Shown here: positions 16,870 to 25,285 of the stretch, piece by piece
Numbering within the stretch: position 1 is the first letter of the stretch
Layout: every line of letters begins with the position of its first letter
Origin: Candidatus Cloacimonadota bacterium
GTDB taxonomy: Bacteria; Cloacimonadota; Cloacimonadia; Cloacimonadales; Cloacimonadaceae
Length of the DNA stretch: 31,138 nt
Direction: 5' to 3'
Assembly: GCA_028681035.1 (NCBI GenBank)
Contig: JAQUJJ010000003.1
Span: 1 to 31,138 of the forward strand
Notes under the pieces: model-generated
Databases searched by the model: none
Told to the model about the DNA's origin: nothing
The model's input: the letters and a program-made list of their open reading frames with translations, nothing else
Program-made: the position numbers and the translations under genes

Positions 16870-18362
16870 GGTTTCTTCGCCTTTTCTTGCCAAAGCAAGC
16901 TAATTACTGAAAGCACAAAAGCCAGGATAACAAATCCCCAAGGATATGCTGCTATCTTGCGATAGAGAGGAATTTTGGGGCTAATAAACAGAGGCGCAGT
17001 GATGTTGCTAATGGCAAACAGCCCTGCTTTGCTTTGAACACGCCCCAGAGGATCGACTATCATAGAAATGCCAGTATTTGCACTGCGGTATATCTGAATG
17101 CGATTTTCTACAGCACGAAACTTGGTCATCACCCCATGCAGCCAGGGACCATAAGAAGTGCCAAACCAAGCATCGTTGGTGATGTTTACCAGGTAATCAC
17201 TTTTTGTCAGCATGCCGGTCTGGTTATCTTTGGGAATTGCCATGCGCTGATTGATATCAGGGAAGGCTATCTCATAGCATATTGAGGGGGAAAATGTGTA
17301 TTCGCCGCTGTGGAGGTATTTCAGCTCTTTCCCAAACTCCCAGTTTGCCTGTCCGAATTGCAGTTTCCACAGGAAAGGGAAATAATCCAGCCAGAGCATC
17401 CGTTCACCGATAGGGACTAGTATATTCTTGTAATACAAGGGCGAAACATAGCCATCTGGCTTTAAAAGTGCGGCTGCATTGTAATAATAAACATTATCCA
17501 CATGGCTTGGTGGAGCAGGTGAATACTGAGGGAATCCTGTGAAAATCTCCAGATTATACTTACTAGTTAGTGCTTGTAATTGGTGCATAGAGCTTTGGCT
17601 GTGCATCAGGTAATCTGGTATGGCAGCTTCTGGAAAGATTAATAATCTGGTAGAATCCAGCGCAGCTTTGGCACACAGCTCATCATAACGTTTCATAATG
17701 AAATCATAAAAGGTCTGATCCCATTTCTCATCTTGGGGGATGGATGGTTGCATCACACTTATCCCTGCATCGCTTTTACTTAAGGGCAGCTTTGCCAGAC
17801 AGTAATAACCATAAGCAAGCCACATTAGCACCAGCAGCAACACAGGAACTAACCTTCTTCTTTCGCCCTTGATAACTCTGTATAACAGTATGTTTATTGC
17901 CAGAATAAGCCCTGAAATGAGGATAACTCCGCCGATATCTGCAATTTGAATTAAGGCGGTATAATCTGCCAGAGAATAAGCATTATTAAACCAGGGGAAG
18001 CGCATTTCACCGTAGTTTTGCAAGTATTCAAAGCTAAGCATCACAGTGGCAAAGCCAACATAACGCCATTTGGGCAAAGCCTTGCCGATAAGATCAATAA
18101 GGTAAAATGCTAACAGGTAATAAAGCGCATAAAGAATTACTATGCCAACCAGACCACCCGGAGTAACCTCTGCAATCCAATAGAAGATTGTTCCAATATA
18201 GATAAGCGCAAACAGAGCAGCAGCCTTCCACAGCTTGCACTTATGGGTTTCCATAAAGTGAAGTAAGGGTATCCAGCCCACAAACACCAGCCAGCCCAGA
18301 TGCAAAGGCAAGCGGGAAAGGCTAATCAATATGGCACTAAGGGCTACCCACAGTAAAGGCAT
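16866..18362 (-). CDS. lnt: Apolipoprotein N-acyltransferase
   Basis: The 498-residue inner-membrane enzyme has several N-terminal membrane helices (about 1-195), a nitrilase-like periplasmic domain (about 200-465) and a final membrane helix. The catalytic triad is visible: E245 in PEAAIP, K312 in YYKNI and C362 in SICYEI. Further family motifs are MQPSIPQDEKW, NITNDAWFG and the late RAVENRIQIYRSANTGIS. It adds the third acyl chain to the N-terminal cysteine of lipoproteins, pointing to a cell with an outer membrane. It starts 3 bases after the stop of an upstream lipoprotein-like gene and ends in an ATGA overlap with merR. Confidence 0.95.
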   Translation of the reverse strand: MPLLWVALSAILISLSRLPLHLGWLVFVGWIPLLHFMETHKCKLWKAAALFALIYIGTIFYWIAEVTPGGLVGIVILYALYYLLAFYLIDLIGKALPKWRYVGFATVMLSFEYLQNYGEMRFPWFNNAYSLADYTALIQIADIGGVILISGLILAINILLYRVIKGERRRLVPVLLLVLMWLAYGYYCLAKLPLSKSDAGISVMQPSIPQDEKWDQTFYDFIMKRYDELCAKAALDSTRLLIFPEAAIPDYLMHSQSSMHQLQALTSKYNLEIFTGFPQYSPAPPSHVDNVYYYNAAALLKPDGYVSPLYYKNILVPIGERMLWLDYFPFLWKLQFGQANWEFGKELKYLHSGEYTFSPSICYEIAFPDINQRMAIPKDNQTGMLTKSDYLVNITNDAWFGTSYGPWLHGVMTKFRAVENRIQIYRSANTGISMIVDPLGRVQSKAGLFAISNITAPLFISPKIPLYRKIAAYPWGFVILAFVLSVISLLWQEKAKKP

Positions 18363-18365
18363 TAT

Positions 18366-19223
18366 CTATCGAACCTGTTTGTATCCAATTTTTAGCACCC
18401 GTATTTCTTCTTCAAACACCAGTACAACGATGTCTCTGTTGATGTTCATAAGTCCGCTGCCTTCACCAATAGAAAGCGAGGCATGGCTCATTTGGCTTAT
18501 CAGCATTCCTGCAGCCAGATTTAGCCCGTTGTTGTAATCATCAAATAGGGTCTGTCCTGTTTCGCTTTTTATGAACTGACCCAAAGAGGAGAATATATGG
18601 CTTTCATCTTCCGTATCATCGTAGGCGACCACATAATCTCTATTACAGCTAAGCTGTGTAACTTGGTTCAATTCAAACTTGCCAAACCTGAATTGCTCTG
18701 TTCCATCCAGTGCCGAATACAGGATAATTTCGGCGGAAGCAGCATCGTAAATATAAAAGCTTTGGTTGGAATTAACTGCTATCAATGTAGGTTGAATGCT
18801 GCCTTTCAGTTCCAGCGTACCTTTTGCTTTTCCGCTTGTGTTAAACATTTTAATGCTTTTGGATACGGAATCCAAAGCCAACAGGCTGCCATCAAATCCC
18901 ACGGCTATATCGCTTAGAGCCTGAAAGTTACTTGTTCCAGTACCCAAACCGCCCACCACATTTTTCCGCACCGTGCCCTCAAAGATGCTTATTTCCTGAG
19001 TTCGACGGCTCATTGCATACAGGTTTTGGTTGGCAGGATAATAAACCGCTTTTTGCAACGGCATTCCTGCTGAAATGGATGAGACTAAGTTAAAAGAATC
19101 GATGTCCATAGGCGCAGGACGATGGTTTCCACCACAAGCGAACATACTTATCAACAGAAGCAAAAGAAGGCTTATTGATAATAGCCGATGCTTTCTGCAA
19201 TGTGAAACAAATACTTTGCACAT
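18366..19223 (-). CDS. Predicted lipoprotein with beta-propeller-like repeats
   Basis: The 285-residue protein starts with a basic, then hydrophobic segment ending SMFACGGN, a weak lipobox with the cysteine at about residue 28, so it is probably a lipoprotein. The mature part alternates strands in repeats such as AVYYPANQNLYAM, IAVGFDGSLLALD, IAVNSNQSFYIYD and SCNRDYVVAYD, spaced about 40-45 residues as in NHL/YVTN-type propellers. No enzyme motif is seen. The ATG at 19223 is chosen because AGGAGG lies just upstream. It is one base past the recJ stop and 3 bases before lnt, the enzyme that would acylate it. Confidence 0.75.
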   Translation of the reverse strand: MCKVFVSHCRKHRLLSISLLLLLLISMFACGGNHRPAPMDIDSFNLVSSISAGMPLQKAVYYPANQNLYAMSRRTQEISIFEGTVRKNVVGGLGTGTSNFQALSDIAVGFDGSLLALDSVSKSIKMFNTSGKAKGTLELKGSIQPTLIAVNSNQSFYIYDAASAEIILYSALDGTEQFRFGKFELNQVTQLSCNRDYVVAYDDTEDESHIFSSLGQFIKSETGQTLFDDYNNGLNLAAGMLISQMSHASLSIGEGSGLMNINRDIVVLVFEEEIRVLKIGYKQVR

Positions 19224-19224
19224 G

Positions 19225-20946
19225 TTAACCTCCTGTAATTTCCAAGTCGCGCAGCTTACCTTGTATCGAAGTTTTGTTACCAAAACGGTTGTACTCCAGA
19301 GTGTAAGCAATATCTAAAAAGCTGTTTTTCTTTATTAAGGGAAGGTAATCACCCAGATTGTAACCAATCAAATCCAGATTAATCCCGTCCTTAACCACCT
19401 TCATTTTTAAGTGATTGCGTCCCACATTGTAAGGGTAATTTGCCACCACCACATTGCGTGTAACAAAGATCGGTCTGTTATTTCCAGGTCCAAACGGGGC
19501 AAAACGTTCCATGGCATCCAGCAAACTGTTGTTTACATCGTAAAGCTCTATCTCGTAATCAATTTTCAAGGGTGGTTGAATCTGTTCCACTCGCAAGTTT
19601 TCTGATACATAGCGGGTAAGCTCATTCTCAAAGCGGTCTATGTATTCCTGATAAATCGTTAAGCCCACAGCGTATTTGTGCCCGCCAAAGCTGTGCAGAT
19701 TGTGATCCGTATGCTTTAATGCTTCAAAAAGGTCAAAATCCGCAACGCTCCGTCCTGAGCCGCTACCAAAGCCATCCCTAAAGGAAATCATGATTACCGG
19801 ACGGTAGTATTTTTCCACCAGCTTGGAAGCCACAATGCCAATTACTCCCTGATGCCAATCATCGGAGGAGATTATCATACACGAAGTGTGCTGCAAGTCC
19901 TTGTATTTCTTGTCTATAATCTCGCAAGCCTCATGAAAGGTTTTCTGGTCTTCCTGTTGCCTAAGTGAGTTCTGACGCTCTATAATCTCGGCAAATTCTG
20001 CGCTGCGTTCTTCGTCTGTAGAAATAAGCAATTCCACAGAAAGTGCTGCGCTGCCCATTCTTCCGGCGGCATTTATCCTGGGGGCAATACCGAATACGAT
20101 ATCGGTGGTATCCAGATTCTTCTGGTTCATGCCCGATATCTGGATGAGGGCATTTAGTCCCAGATTCTTCTTTTCAATTAAGTGTTGCAGTCCGATGGAG
20201 GCAAAAGTCCTGTTTTCGGAAGTTAAAGGAACAATATCCGCTATCGTGCCAACTGCCACTAAATCCATATACTTCAAAGTGTTTTCTGGTGTGTCTATGC
20301 CGAGTTTCATGTATATTGCCATTAACAGCTTATACGCTACACCAACACCGGCAAGGTGCTCGTAGGGATAAGGGCAACCTGGCAGTTTGGGGTTTATTAT
20401 AGCATAAGCAGGGGGAAGTTCATCCTTGGGGTTATGATGGTCTGTGATTATTATTTCCATGCCCATTGCTCTTATGGCATTAATCTCTTCCAGGGCGTTA
20501 ACCCCGCAATCCACGCTGATAATCAGCGAAGAGCCTGCTTCTCTCAGGGCATCCAAACTCCCCAAAGACAAGCCATAGCCATCAATCATGCGGTGTGGAA
20601 TATAGAAATCTATCAGCGCACCTATGCGTTTTAACCCTAAGAATAATACCGCTGTAGCAGTAGTTCCATCCACATCGTAATCACCATAAATGGTAATGCG
20701 TTCACCCTTATCGATAGCCGCTAAGATGCGCCCCACCGCTTTCTCCATATCGGGAAAGAGGAAGGGATCAAAGAGACCATCCAGTTGCGGATTAAAGAAA
20801 TCCTGCACTGCTTCCACGGTTTGCAAACCCTTGCGGTACAATAAGTCTGCTACTAATTTAGGAAGCTTAAGCTGCGCACATAGTTCTTCGGTTATCTTGT
20901 GCGAAACCTCATCCGGTGGAGCTGGGATTAGCCACCTTTTGTCCAT
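19225..20946 (-). CDS. recJ: Single-strand-specific 5'-3' DNA exonuclease RecJ
   Basis: The 573-residue protein has the DHH phosphoesterase motifs YGDYDVDG (87-94), DCG (146-148), TDHH (168-171) and a later VAVGTIADIVPL with metal-binding aspartate. The DHHA1 part shows HQGVIGIVASKL, GSGRS and FGGHKYAVGLT, close to the RecJ consensus. A C-terminal OB-like domain follows (about 470-573). The length matches RecJ. It degrades single-stranded DNA in recombination and mismatch repair. AAGGA precedes the ATG. It heads the minus-strand operon that continues with the lipoprotein, lnt, merR and glyQ genes. Confidence 0.95.
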   Translation of the reverse strand: MDKRWLIPAPPDEVSHKITEELCAQLKLPKLVADLLYRKGLQTVEAVQDFFNPQLDGLFDPFLFPDMEKAVGRILAAIDKGERITIYGDYDVDGTTATAVLFLGLKRIGALIDFYIPHRMIDGYGLSLGSLDALREAGSSLIISVDCGVNALEEINAIRAMGMEIIITDHHNPKDELPPAYAIINPKLPGCPYPYEHLAGVGVAYKLLMAIYMKLGIDTPENTLKYMDLVAVGTIADIVPLTSENRTFASIGLQHLIEKKNLGLNALIQISGMNQKNLDTTDIVFGIAPRINAAGRMGSAALSVELLISTDEERSAEFAEIIERQNSLRQQEDQKTFHEACEIIDKKYKDLQHTSCMIISSDDWHQGVIGIVASKLVEKYYRPVIMISFRDGFGSGSGRSVADFDLFEALKHTDHNLHSFGGHKYAVGLTIYQEYIDRFENELTRYVSENLRVEQIQPPLKIDYEIELYDVNNSLLDAMERFAPFGPGNNRPIFVTRNVVVANYPYNVGRNHLKMKVVKDGINLDLIGYNLGDYLPLIKKNSFLDIAYTLEYNRFGNKTSIQGKLRDLEITGG

Positions 20947-21264
20947 TTTCGTCCTTACCTTATTTATCTAATTTAATATTTCTTTCATGGTTCTTTGTAG
21001 CGTTGAGTTTCTGTACTCTTGTAAGGCTCTATATGCGCAATCTTATCTCACCTGCAAAAGCTCTCACTTACGCAGTTCTCACTTTTAATAAGAGCTATTA
21101 CACCTATTTTACCTATAGAGACCAAAACATATCAAAGGTGAAATCATGTAAAGAACTATTTTGACCCTTATTGTCCAGATGTGATGAAACTGTGGAGATC
21201 TTTCAAAATTCCTGCGAATTGCTTGAGGTTTCCCAGCTCGTTGCTTAATAGCCGAACACGGTCT

Positions 21265-21297
21265 GATCGGGATCCGATCGGGATCTCATCGGGATGA
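21265..21297. repeat. Tandem 11-bp repeat, three units
   Basis: The units are GATCGGGATCC, GATCGGGATCT and CATCGGGATGA. An inverted word, CCGATCAGATC, follows at 21301-21311. No function is apparent. Confidence 0.6.
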
Positions 21298-21364
21298 CAC
21301 CCGATCAGATCCGCTTCAGTAGGGCTTTGGCTCAGCTTCGGATATGCAAGGAAGCTGCAAGATG

Positions 21365-21452
21365 GGGTGGCAAACTCCGATTTGCCCCAGCATCCAGCGG
21401 ATGCTATGATTACAGCTACGCAGTAACTGCCAATTCGGAGATTGGCAGCCCA
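21365..21452 (-). repeat. Dispersed multi-hairpin repeat, copy 1
   Basis: Read on the minus strand, this is hairpin A, CTGCCAAT-loop CTCCGA-ATTGGCAG; a 22-base segment with a 4-bp hairpin; hairpin B, GCATCC-3-GGATGC; and hairpin C, GGCAAA-loop TCGGAG-TTTGCC. The loops of A and C are exactly complementary. Copies 2 and 3 are at 30.9-31.1 kb. Here it begins about 64 bases after the speE stop, in the sense orientation, so it would lie in the speE 3' untranslated region. Confidence 0.75.
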
Positions 21453-21515
21453 ATAAAGCTTAGTTGCCAATGATTTAGCTTGATGTAACCCACATGGGCT
21501 TGGGAATTTAACTGC

Positions 21516-22358
21516 CTATGAAAACAGAAGGTTCACAAATTGTGGCAGCACAAAAGCTGCATTATGCAAAAGGGGATTATAGTATTTACAGCTTAGGTTT
21601 CTGGCTGCAAACTTGCTTTGGGCATCAATTTGCAGCGGGTGATACTGTTTGGAAGCAAGCTGGAACATCCACAAACCCGCCTGATAGGTCTGAATTGCGG
21701 CGGTGTATGGCGCTACAATCGGAAACAGCCCTTTCAAATCTCTATTTACCTGGCTTATAATGGGTTGTAGTGAAGTTATCCAGGGGCTTTCGCTTTGTAA
21801 ACAGAGGATGCCGTCGGGATTTAGTGCCCTGTGGCAATCTACCAGAAACTCCCTTCGGAACAGCCCTTCAGCAGGACCCACTGGGTCTGTGGAATCTACC
21901 AGAATAACATCGAAGCTGCTGAATTGCTCTTTCAAATAAGCAATCCCATCGCCAAAGACCAGTTCGGCACGAGAATCCTTTGTAGCATTAGTAAGCTGAG
22001 GGAAATACTCTTTGGATACACGGGTTACCATTTCGTCTATTTCCACCTGCACTACTTGTTGTACGGAAGGATGCTCCAATACGCGTTTTAGCGTGCCGCA
22101 ATCCCCACCCCCGATGATAAGCACTTTTTGGGGCTTGGGATGCGTAAGCAGTGCAGGATGGCACAGCATTTCGTGATATGCAAATTCGTCCGATTCAGTA
22201 AGCATCAACACACCATCCAGAAGCATGACCTTCCCAAACTCTGGGGTTTGAACTATCTGAATCTCTTGATACATACTGCGCTCGGTGTGCAGAACTTGTT
22301 CAATTTCAAAGCTTAAGCCACGGTGAGGGCTATGATAATCTATGTGCCATTTTTGCAT
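21516..22358 (-). CDS. speE: Spermidine synthase
   Basis: The 280-residue protein has normal SpeE length. It shows an N-terminal beta domain (TERSMYQEIQIVQT, MLLDGVLMLTESDEFAYHEML), the aminopropyl-donor site IIGGGDCGTLKRVL (GGGDCG where GGGDGG is usual), VEIDEMV, FGDGIAYL and the catalytic stretch DVILVDSTDPVGPAEGLF, then LCLQSESPW. It transfers an aminopropyl group from decarboxylated AdoMet to putrescine. The ATG at 22358 is chosen because GGAG is 7 bases upstream and it starts one base after the speD stop. The longer ORF start at 22457 would lie within speD. Its partner enzyme is speD just upstream. Confidence 0.94.
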   Translation of the reverse strand: MQKWHIDYHSPHRGLSFEIEQVLHTERSMYQEIQIVQTPEFGKVMLLDGVLMLTESDEFAYHEMLCHPALLTHPKPQKVLIIGGGDCGTLKRVLEHPSVQQVVQVEIDEMVTRVSKEYFPQLTNATKDSRAELVFGDGIAYLKEQFSSFDVILVDSTDPVGPAEGLFRREFLVDCHRALNPDGILCLQSESPWITSLQPIISQVNRDLKGLFPIVAPYTAAIQTYQAGLWMFQLASKQYHPLQIDAQSKFAARNLSCKYYNPLLHNAAFVLPQFVNLLFS

Positions 22359-22359
22359 C

Positions 22360-22749
22360 TTAAGCTCCGGTAGGTTTGTGGAGCAGCTTTTCTTCGCCCA
22401 CATCAAATAGTCCCCGTTTAATCTCCATGTTGCTAGCATGCTTGCTCTTAAGTGCATCTTTCAGATGATGGAACAGCTTCCAAGGTTCAATGGTTTCGCC
22501 GCAAGTGAAGATATCAACAGCAGCATAGCCGTATTCAGGCCAGGTGTGGATGGCAACATGAGATTCAGCGATAACCACCACTCCGCTTACACCAAAGGGG
22601 CTAAAGCTGTGAAATGTACTTCCCACCACGGTAGCCATACCAATGCGGCAGGATTCTACCATAACTTCGGCTATGTAGTTCTCGTCTTTCAGTAATTCAT
22701 GATCACAATCATAGAATTCCACTAGTATTTGTCGTCCAAGTGCTTGCAT
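22360..22749 (-). CDS. speD: S-adenosylmethionine decarboxylase proenzyme
   Basis: The 129-residue protein is the short prokaryotic (SpeH-type) AdoMet decarboxylase. The self-cleavage site is E62-S63: S63 becomes the pyruvoyl group. H68 and C83, the other catalytic residues of the short bacterial enzyme, are in place ([18 protein letters not shown]). It supplies decarboxylated AdoMet to SpeE, whose gene starts one base after its stop. AGAGG precedes the ATG. No putrescine-forming enzyme is encoded in the window, so putrescine must come from elsewhere. Confidence 0.95.
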   Translation of the reverse strand: MQALGRQILVEFYDCDHELLKDENYIAEVMVESCRIGMATVVGSTFHSFSPFGVSGVVVIAESHVAIHTWPEYGYAAVDIFTCGETIEPWKLFHHLKDALKSKHASNMEIKRGLFDVGEEKLLHKPTGA

Positions 22750-23147
22750 TTTATATTACCTCTTATTTTCATTTTTGTTGCTTGCTGCCCAGTAGGCATA
22801 AATGATAAACAAGGTTTAATTAGCTTTCGGATAAGAAGATAGAGAGGCTAACGCCTATTTCGCTGCTTCGGGAGTCACAAAGCAAAACTAAGAAAGAAGA
22901 AAGCTGTAGAACCTTGCTAAATAAGAGGTGTCAATGTTGCGCTGAATGCAGAAAGCTTAGCTAATACCTCCTCATCATCAACGCATAGGGGGGTGCGCAT
23001 GGTTTTTATGCCATACATTGCAGATTTTGCCGAATGGATACGGAAAAACTTTAGATATTTCACGGGGACTCCGTCCGTTATTATTTTTCAGTGCCAGGAA
23101 ATGATTTATCTGTTTTGCTGTCAACACTTTTCTTGATACCTATACTA

Positions 23148-23274
23148 GGCATCCCCCCAAAAATTAATAGTTACAGTAGAGTAGAGGCAGGGGATTAATC
23201 TTGCCTCTACTCTACTGTTCCTATTCAATCAATTTTACTCCAAATATTGCTTTTTTAAAAAATGGGGGGATGCC
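23148..23274. mobile_element. MITE-like nested palindrome
   Basis: The ends are 12-bp perfect inverted repeats, GGCATCCCCCCA (23148-23159) and TGGGGGGATGCC (23263-23274). Inside is a second perfect inverted repeat with 17-bp arms (23173-23189, starting ACAGTAGAG, and 23202-23218) and a 12-base loop. It is 127 bp with no coding capacity. No clear target-site duplication is seen at the borders, so a mobile origin is inferred from shape only. Confidence 0.55.
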
Positions 23275-23489
23275 TGTGAGCACTCGAGGTGAGAGCTGTT
23301 ACGGGCAAGAGTCTAAATTCAAATTTATGAGTTTATCTCCATTTTTTACACCTGCTTAATAATGTTTAGCATACACTTAACACACATATATCGTAAAGCA
23401 AGGGATAAAAAAAGCTCACTGTTGGTCTTTTTTAAGCGAAATAAATGTGGAATGAGTGGAATGAAAACCTTTTTACACCCTACGCAGAG

Positions 23490-23530
23490 CAAAAAAAAGA
23501 GAGCAGGCTACTTAAAAAACCGGCTCTCTT
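23490..23530 (-). terminator. Intrinsic terminator of the endonuclease gene
   Basis: On the minus strand, AAGAGAGC and GCTCTCTT pair (23523-23530 with 23497-23504), with a further GG/CC pair after one mismatch, and a run of T follows at once (23490-23498). It lies about 57 bases after the nuclease stop. Confidence 0.75.
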
Positions 23531-23586
23531 GCAGATATTAAGGGTAGAATAGGAATCCCAACTCTGTTGAAAGCAACTTGGTTAAA

Positions 23587-24633
23587 TCAGCGTTTTACCA
23601 CTTTGGTAATGGCTTGTTCTTTATCTGATTCCACGCGGATGAAATACACGCCGGCGGGTGTTTGTCTGCCATTAGCATCCAGACCGCTCCATTGCAGTTT
23701 GTTTTCACCTTCAATCATGGTGTTGGTTGTTGTGTAAATCTTTTGTCCTTTCAGGTTAAACACGGTAGTAGTGGCTGGTGCAGGAGATTTGGCTTGCACA
23801 GATATGGAAAGACCGTCCCTAAAAGGATTGGGATATGCAGAGGAGATTTGCAGAGCAGGAATGGAAAGCAGGATATCATCTTCTGCGCTGGTTCCACCGC
23901 CCCAAATGCTGGCTACAAACTCCGGATGATCCACATAAGGGTTGCGGTTATGCTGGTAGTTGTAAACCCCGGTGTTTCTGGTTATTTCGGCAGCATCAGG
24001 TGGATCGGAAACATGCCATTGCAGTAATATGGGCAGCATGTTTACATTCTGCTGAGTTAGGCTCTGATTTGTATAACGAGTGTTAAAATAAAGCAAGGCA
24101 CGGGCTATGTTGCCCTTAAACTGATCGGCAGGCTCAAACACCTGGATGCCGCTGGAGTTACTTCCCCTGTAGCTTTGCCGAGGTGTGCTGGTGTAGTAGA
24201 TATTTGCCGAGCTGTGGTTAGCTACCGTTGTTAAGGGCAGGTTTCCGCGCGAGCTGTTAACGGTCATGGTTGTAACAAAAAGATGGTGTAGATCGGCTTT
24301 CTTGGTAGATGATTCCGAACCTGAAAACCAGCTTTGAGCATAGGTGTGTTCTGTATTAGGGTCGCTTCCGCCATTATAGGAGGAGTTTACGCTGTAACTT
24401 CTGCCGGTGTAAACGCAGGTAACGTTTCCACTATTATTGTCTAAAGTCTGGAAAAGCACCGTTTTGGCTCCTGTGTAGCTTGTGTTGGTGTTGTTATCTA
24501 TAAGTGCATGTAAACCATTATAGAGGCTCTGTCCGGTGAGGTTAATCACACCATCATAATAATCTGCATTTAGGCTGATAACTGCTATCAGCAGAAACAG
24601 GATAAGAGTGTATTTGTTAAGTATTTGTTTCAT
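23587..24633 (-). CDS. Secreted endonuclease I with C-terminal sorting-type domain
   Basis: The 348-residue protein has a signal peptide (about 1-23). The nuclease domain of the EndA/NucM type covers about 25-245, with NTEHTYAQSWF (E95, H96), KADLHHLF (114-118) and NSSRGNLP (N126, R129, N131), the usual metal and catalytic motifs. It ends in an approximately 80-residue beta domain, AYPNPFRDGLSI...PAGVYFIRV...ITKVVKR, typical of FlgD-like or type IX secretion sorting tails. It should digest DNA or RNA outside the cell or on its surface. AAGGA precedes the ATG, and a terminator follows the stop. No secretion-system gene is in the window. Confidence 0.9.
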   Translation of the reverse strand: MKQILNKYTLILFLLIAVISLNADYYDGVINLTGQSLYNGLHALIDNNTNTSYTGAKTVLFQTLDNNSGNVTCVYTGRSYSVNSSYNGGSDPNTEHTYAQSWFSGSESSTKKADLHHLFVTTMTVNSSRGNLPLTTVANHSSANIYYTSTPRQSYRGSNSSGIQVFEPADQFKGNIARALLYFNTRYTNQSLTQQNVNMLPILLQWHVSDPPDAAEITRNTGVYNYQHNRNPYVDHPEFVASIWGGGTSAEDDILLSIPALQISSAYPNPFRDGLSISVQAKSPAPATTTVFNLKGQKIYTTTNTMIEGENKLQWSGLDANGRQTPAGVYFIRVESDKEQAITKVVKR

Positions 24634-24657
24634 GTAGTAAGTCCTTTTTACTTTAAA

Positions 24658-25269
24658 TTAACAAGACGGAAGATCATGAATGGTAAGAGAGCTATCCGTC
24701 AAGAAAAGTTCGCTTTCCACCAGTTCAATTAGCATATGTATAACAATTCCATGCACTTCTTGGATGCGGGCAGTGTTATCCGATGGGATGATAATCTGAA
24801 AATCACACCTGTCTTTTAGTTTGCCGCCTTGGTTACCGGAAAGCAGGCAGGTGAAGCATTCGCGCTGTGTAGCTACTTCCATAGCTTTTATTACATTGGC
24901 AGAATTGCCGCTGGTGCTGATGCCAATAACCATGTCTCCCGCAGTGGCATAGGCTTCCACAGCACGTGAGAATACGCTATCGTAGCCGTAATCATTTGCC
25001 ACGCAGGAAAGGTGTCCGGGATCGCTTATCGCTATTGCCGGAAGGGCTTGGCGGTCGTTATGAAAGCGTCCGGTTAGCTCTTCGGCAAAATGCATCGCAT
25101 CGCACATAGATCCACCATTGCCAAAGATTATCAGCTTGCCTTTACTTTCGTAAATACTGGCTATCTGGCTGGCTATCTTTTCTATCTGGCTAGTAAAAGC
25201 CTCATCATCAATAAGAAAAGACACAAGCTCGCGTGCCGAAAACAGAGAGGAATGAATTATAGGATTCAC
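24658..25269 (-). CDS. gmhA: Phosphoheptose isomerase (SIS domain)
   Basis: In this 203-residue protein, sugar-phosphate-binding SIS motifs are clear: FGNGGSMCDAMHFAEELTG, CVANDYGYDSVFSRAVE and ISTSGNSANVIKAM. H60, E64, Q170 and H178 fit the zinc and catalytic positions of GmhA. The enzyme converts sedoheptulose 7-phosphate to heptose 7-phosphate for the lipopolysaccharide core. The start is GTG, with AGGAG about 12 bases upstream inside the end of the adenosine deaminase gene. It lies 16 bases after that gene, so the two are probably co-transcribed. It carries a tail of about 15 residues past the usual end (FLTDSSLTIHDLPSC). Other heptose genes are not nearby. Confidence 0.9.
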   Translation of the reverse strand: MNPIIHSSLFSARELVSFLIDDEAFTSQIEKIASQIASIYESKGKLIIFGNGGSMCDAMHFAEELTGRFHNDRQALPAIAISDPGHLSCVANDYGYDSVFSRAVEAYATAGDMVIGISTSGNSANVIKAMEVATQRECFTCLLSGNQGGKLKDRCDFQIIIPSDNTARIQEVHGIVIHMLIELVESELFLTDSSLTIHDLPSC

Positions 25270-25285
25270 AGTAAGTTCAAATCTC

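Larger units (their letters stand above)
20947..21515. other. Gap between recJ and speE with repeats
   Basis: The first 200 bases hold only the AT-rich region upstream of recJ. An 11-bp tandem repeat (21265-21297) and a copy of a three-hairpin repeat (21365-21452) follow. A 100-residue minus-strand ORF covers these repeats but is not supported as a gene. Confidence 0.5.
22750..23586. other. Intergenic region upstream of speD with MITE-like element
   Basis: This 837-base gap has no credible ORF or tRNA. It contains the nested palindrome at 23148-23274 and the terminator of the nuclease gene at 23490-23530. I could not identify a convincing speD promoter. Confidence 0.55.

Noticed and set aside
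21168..21470. 100-residue minus-strand ORF
   Set aside because: It covers an 11-bp tandem repeat and the multi-hairpin element. The compensatory changes fit RNA or DNA structure better than protein, and there is no ribosome site I trust.
22750..23147. tRNA or riboswitch upstream of speD
   Set aside because: I found no T-loop-like word, cloverleaf or known riboswitch core in this stretch.
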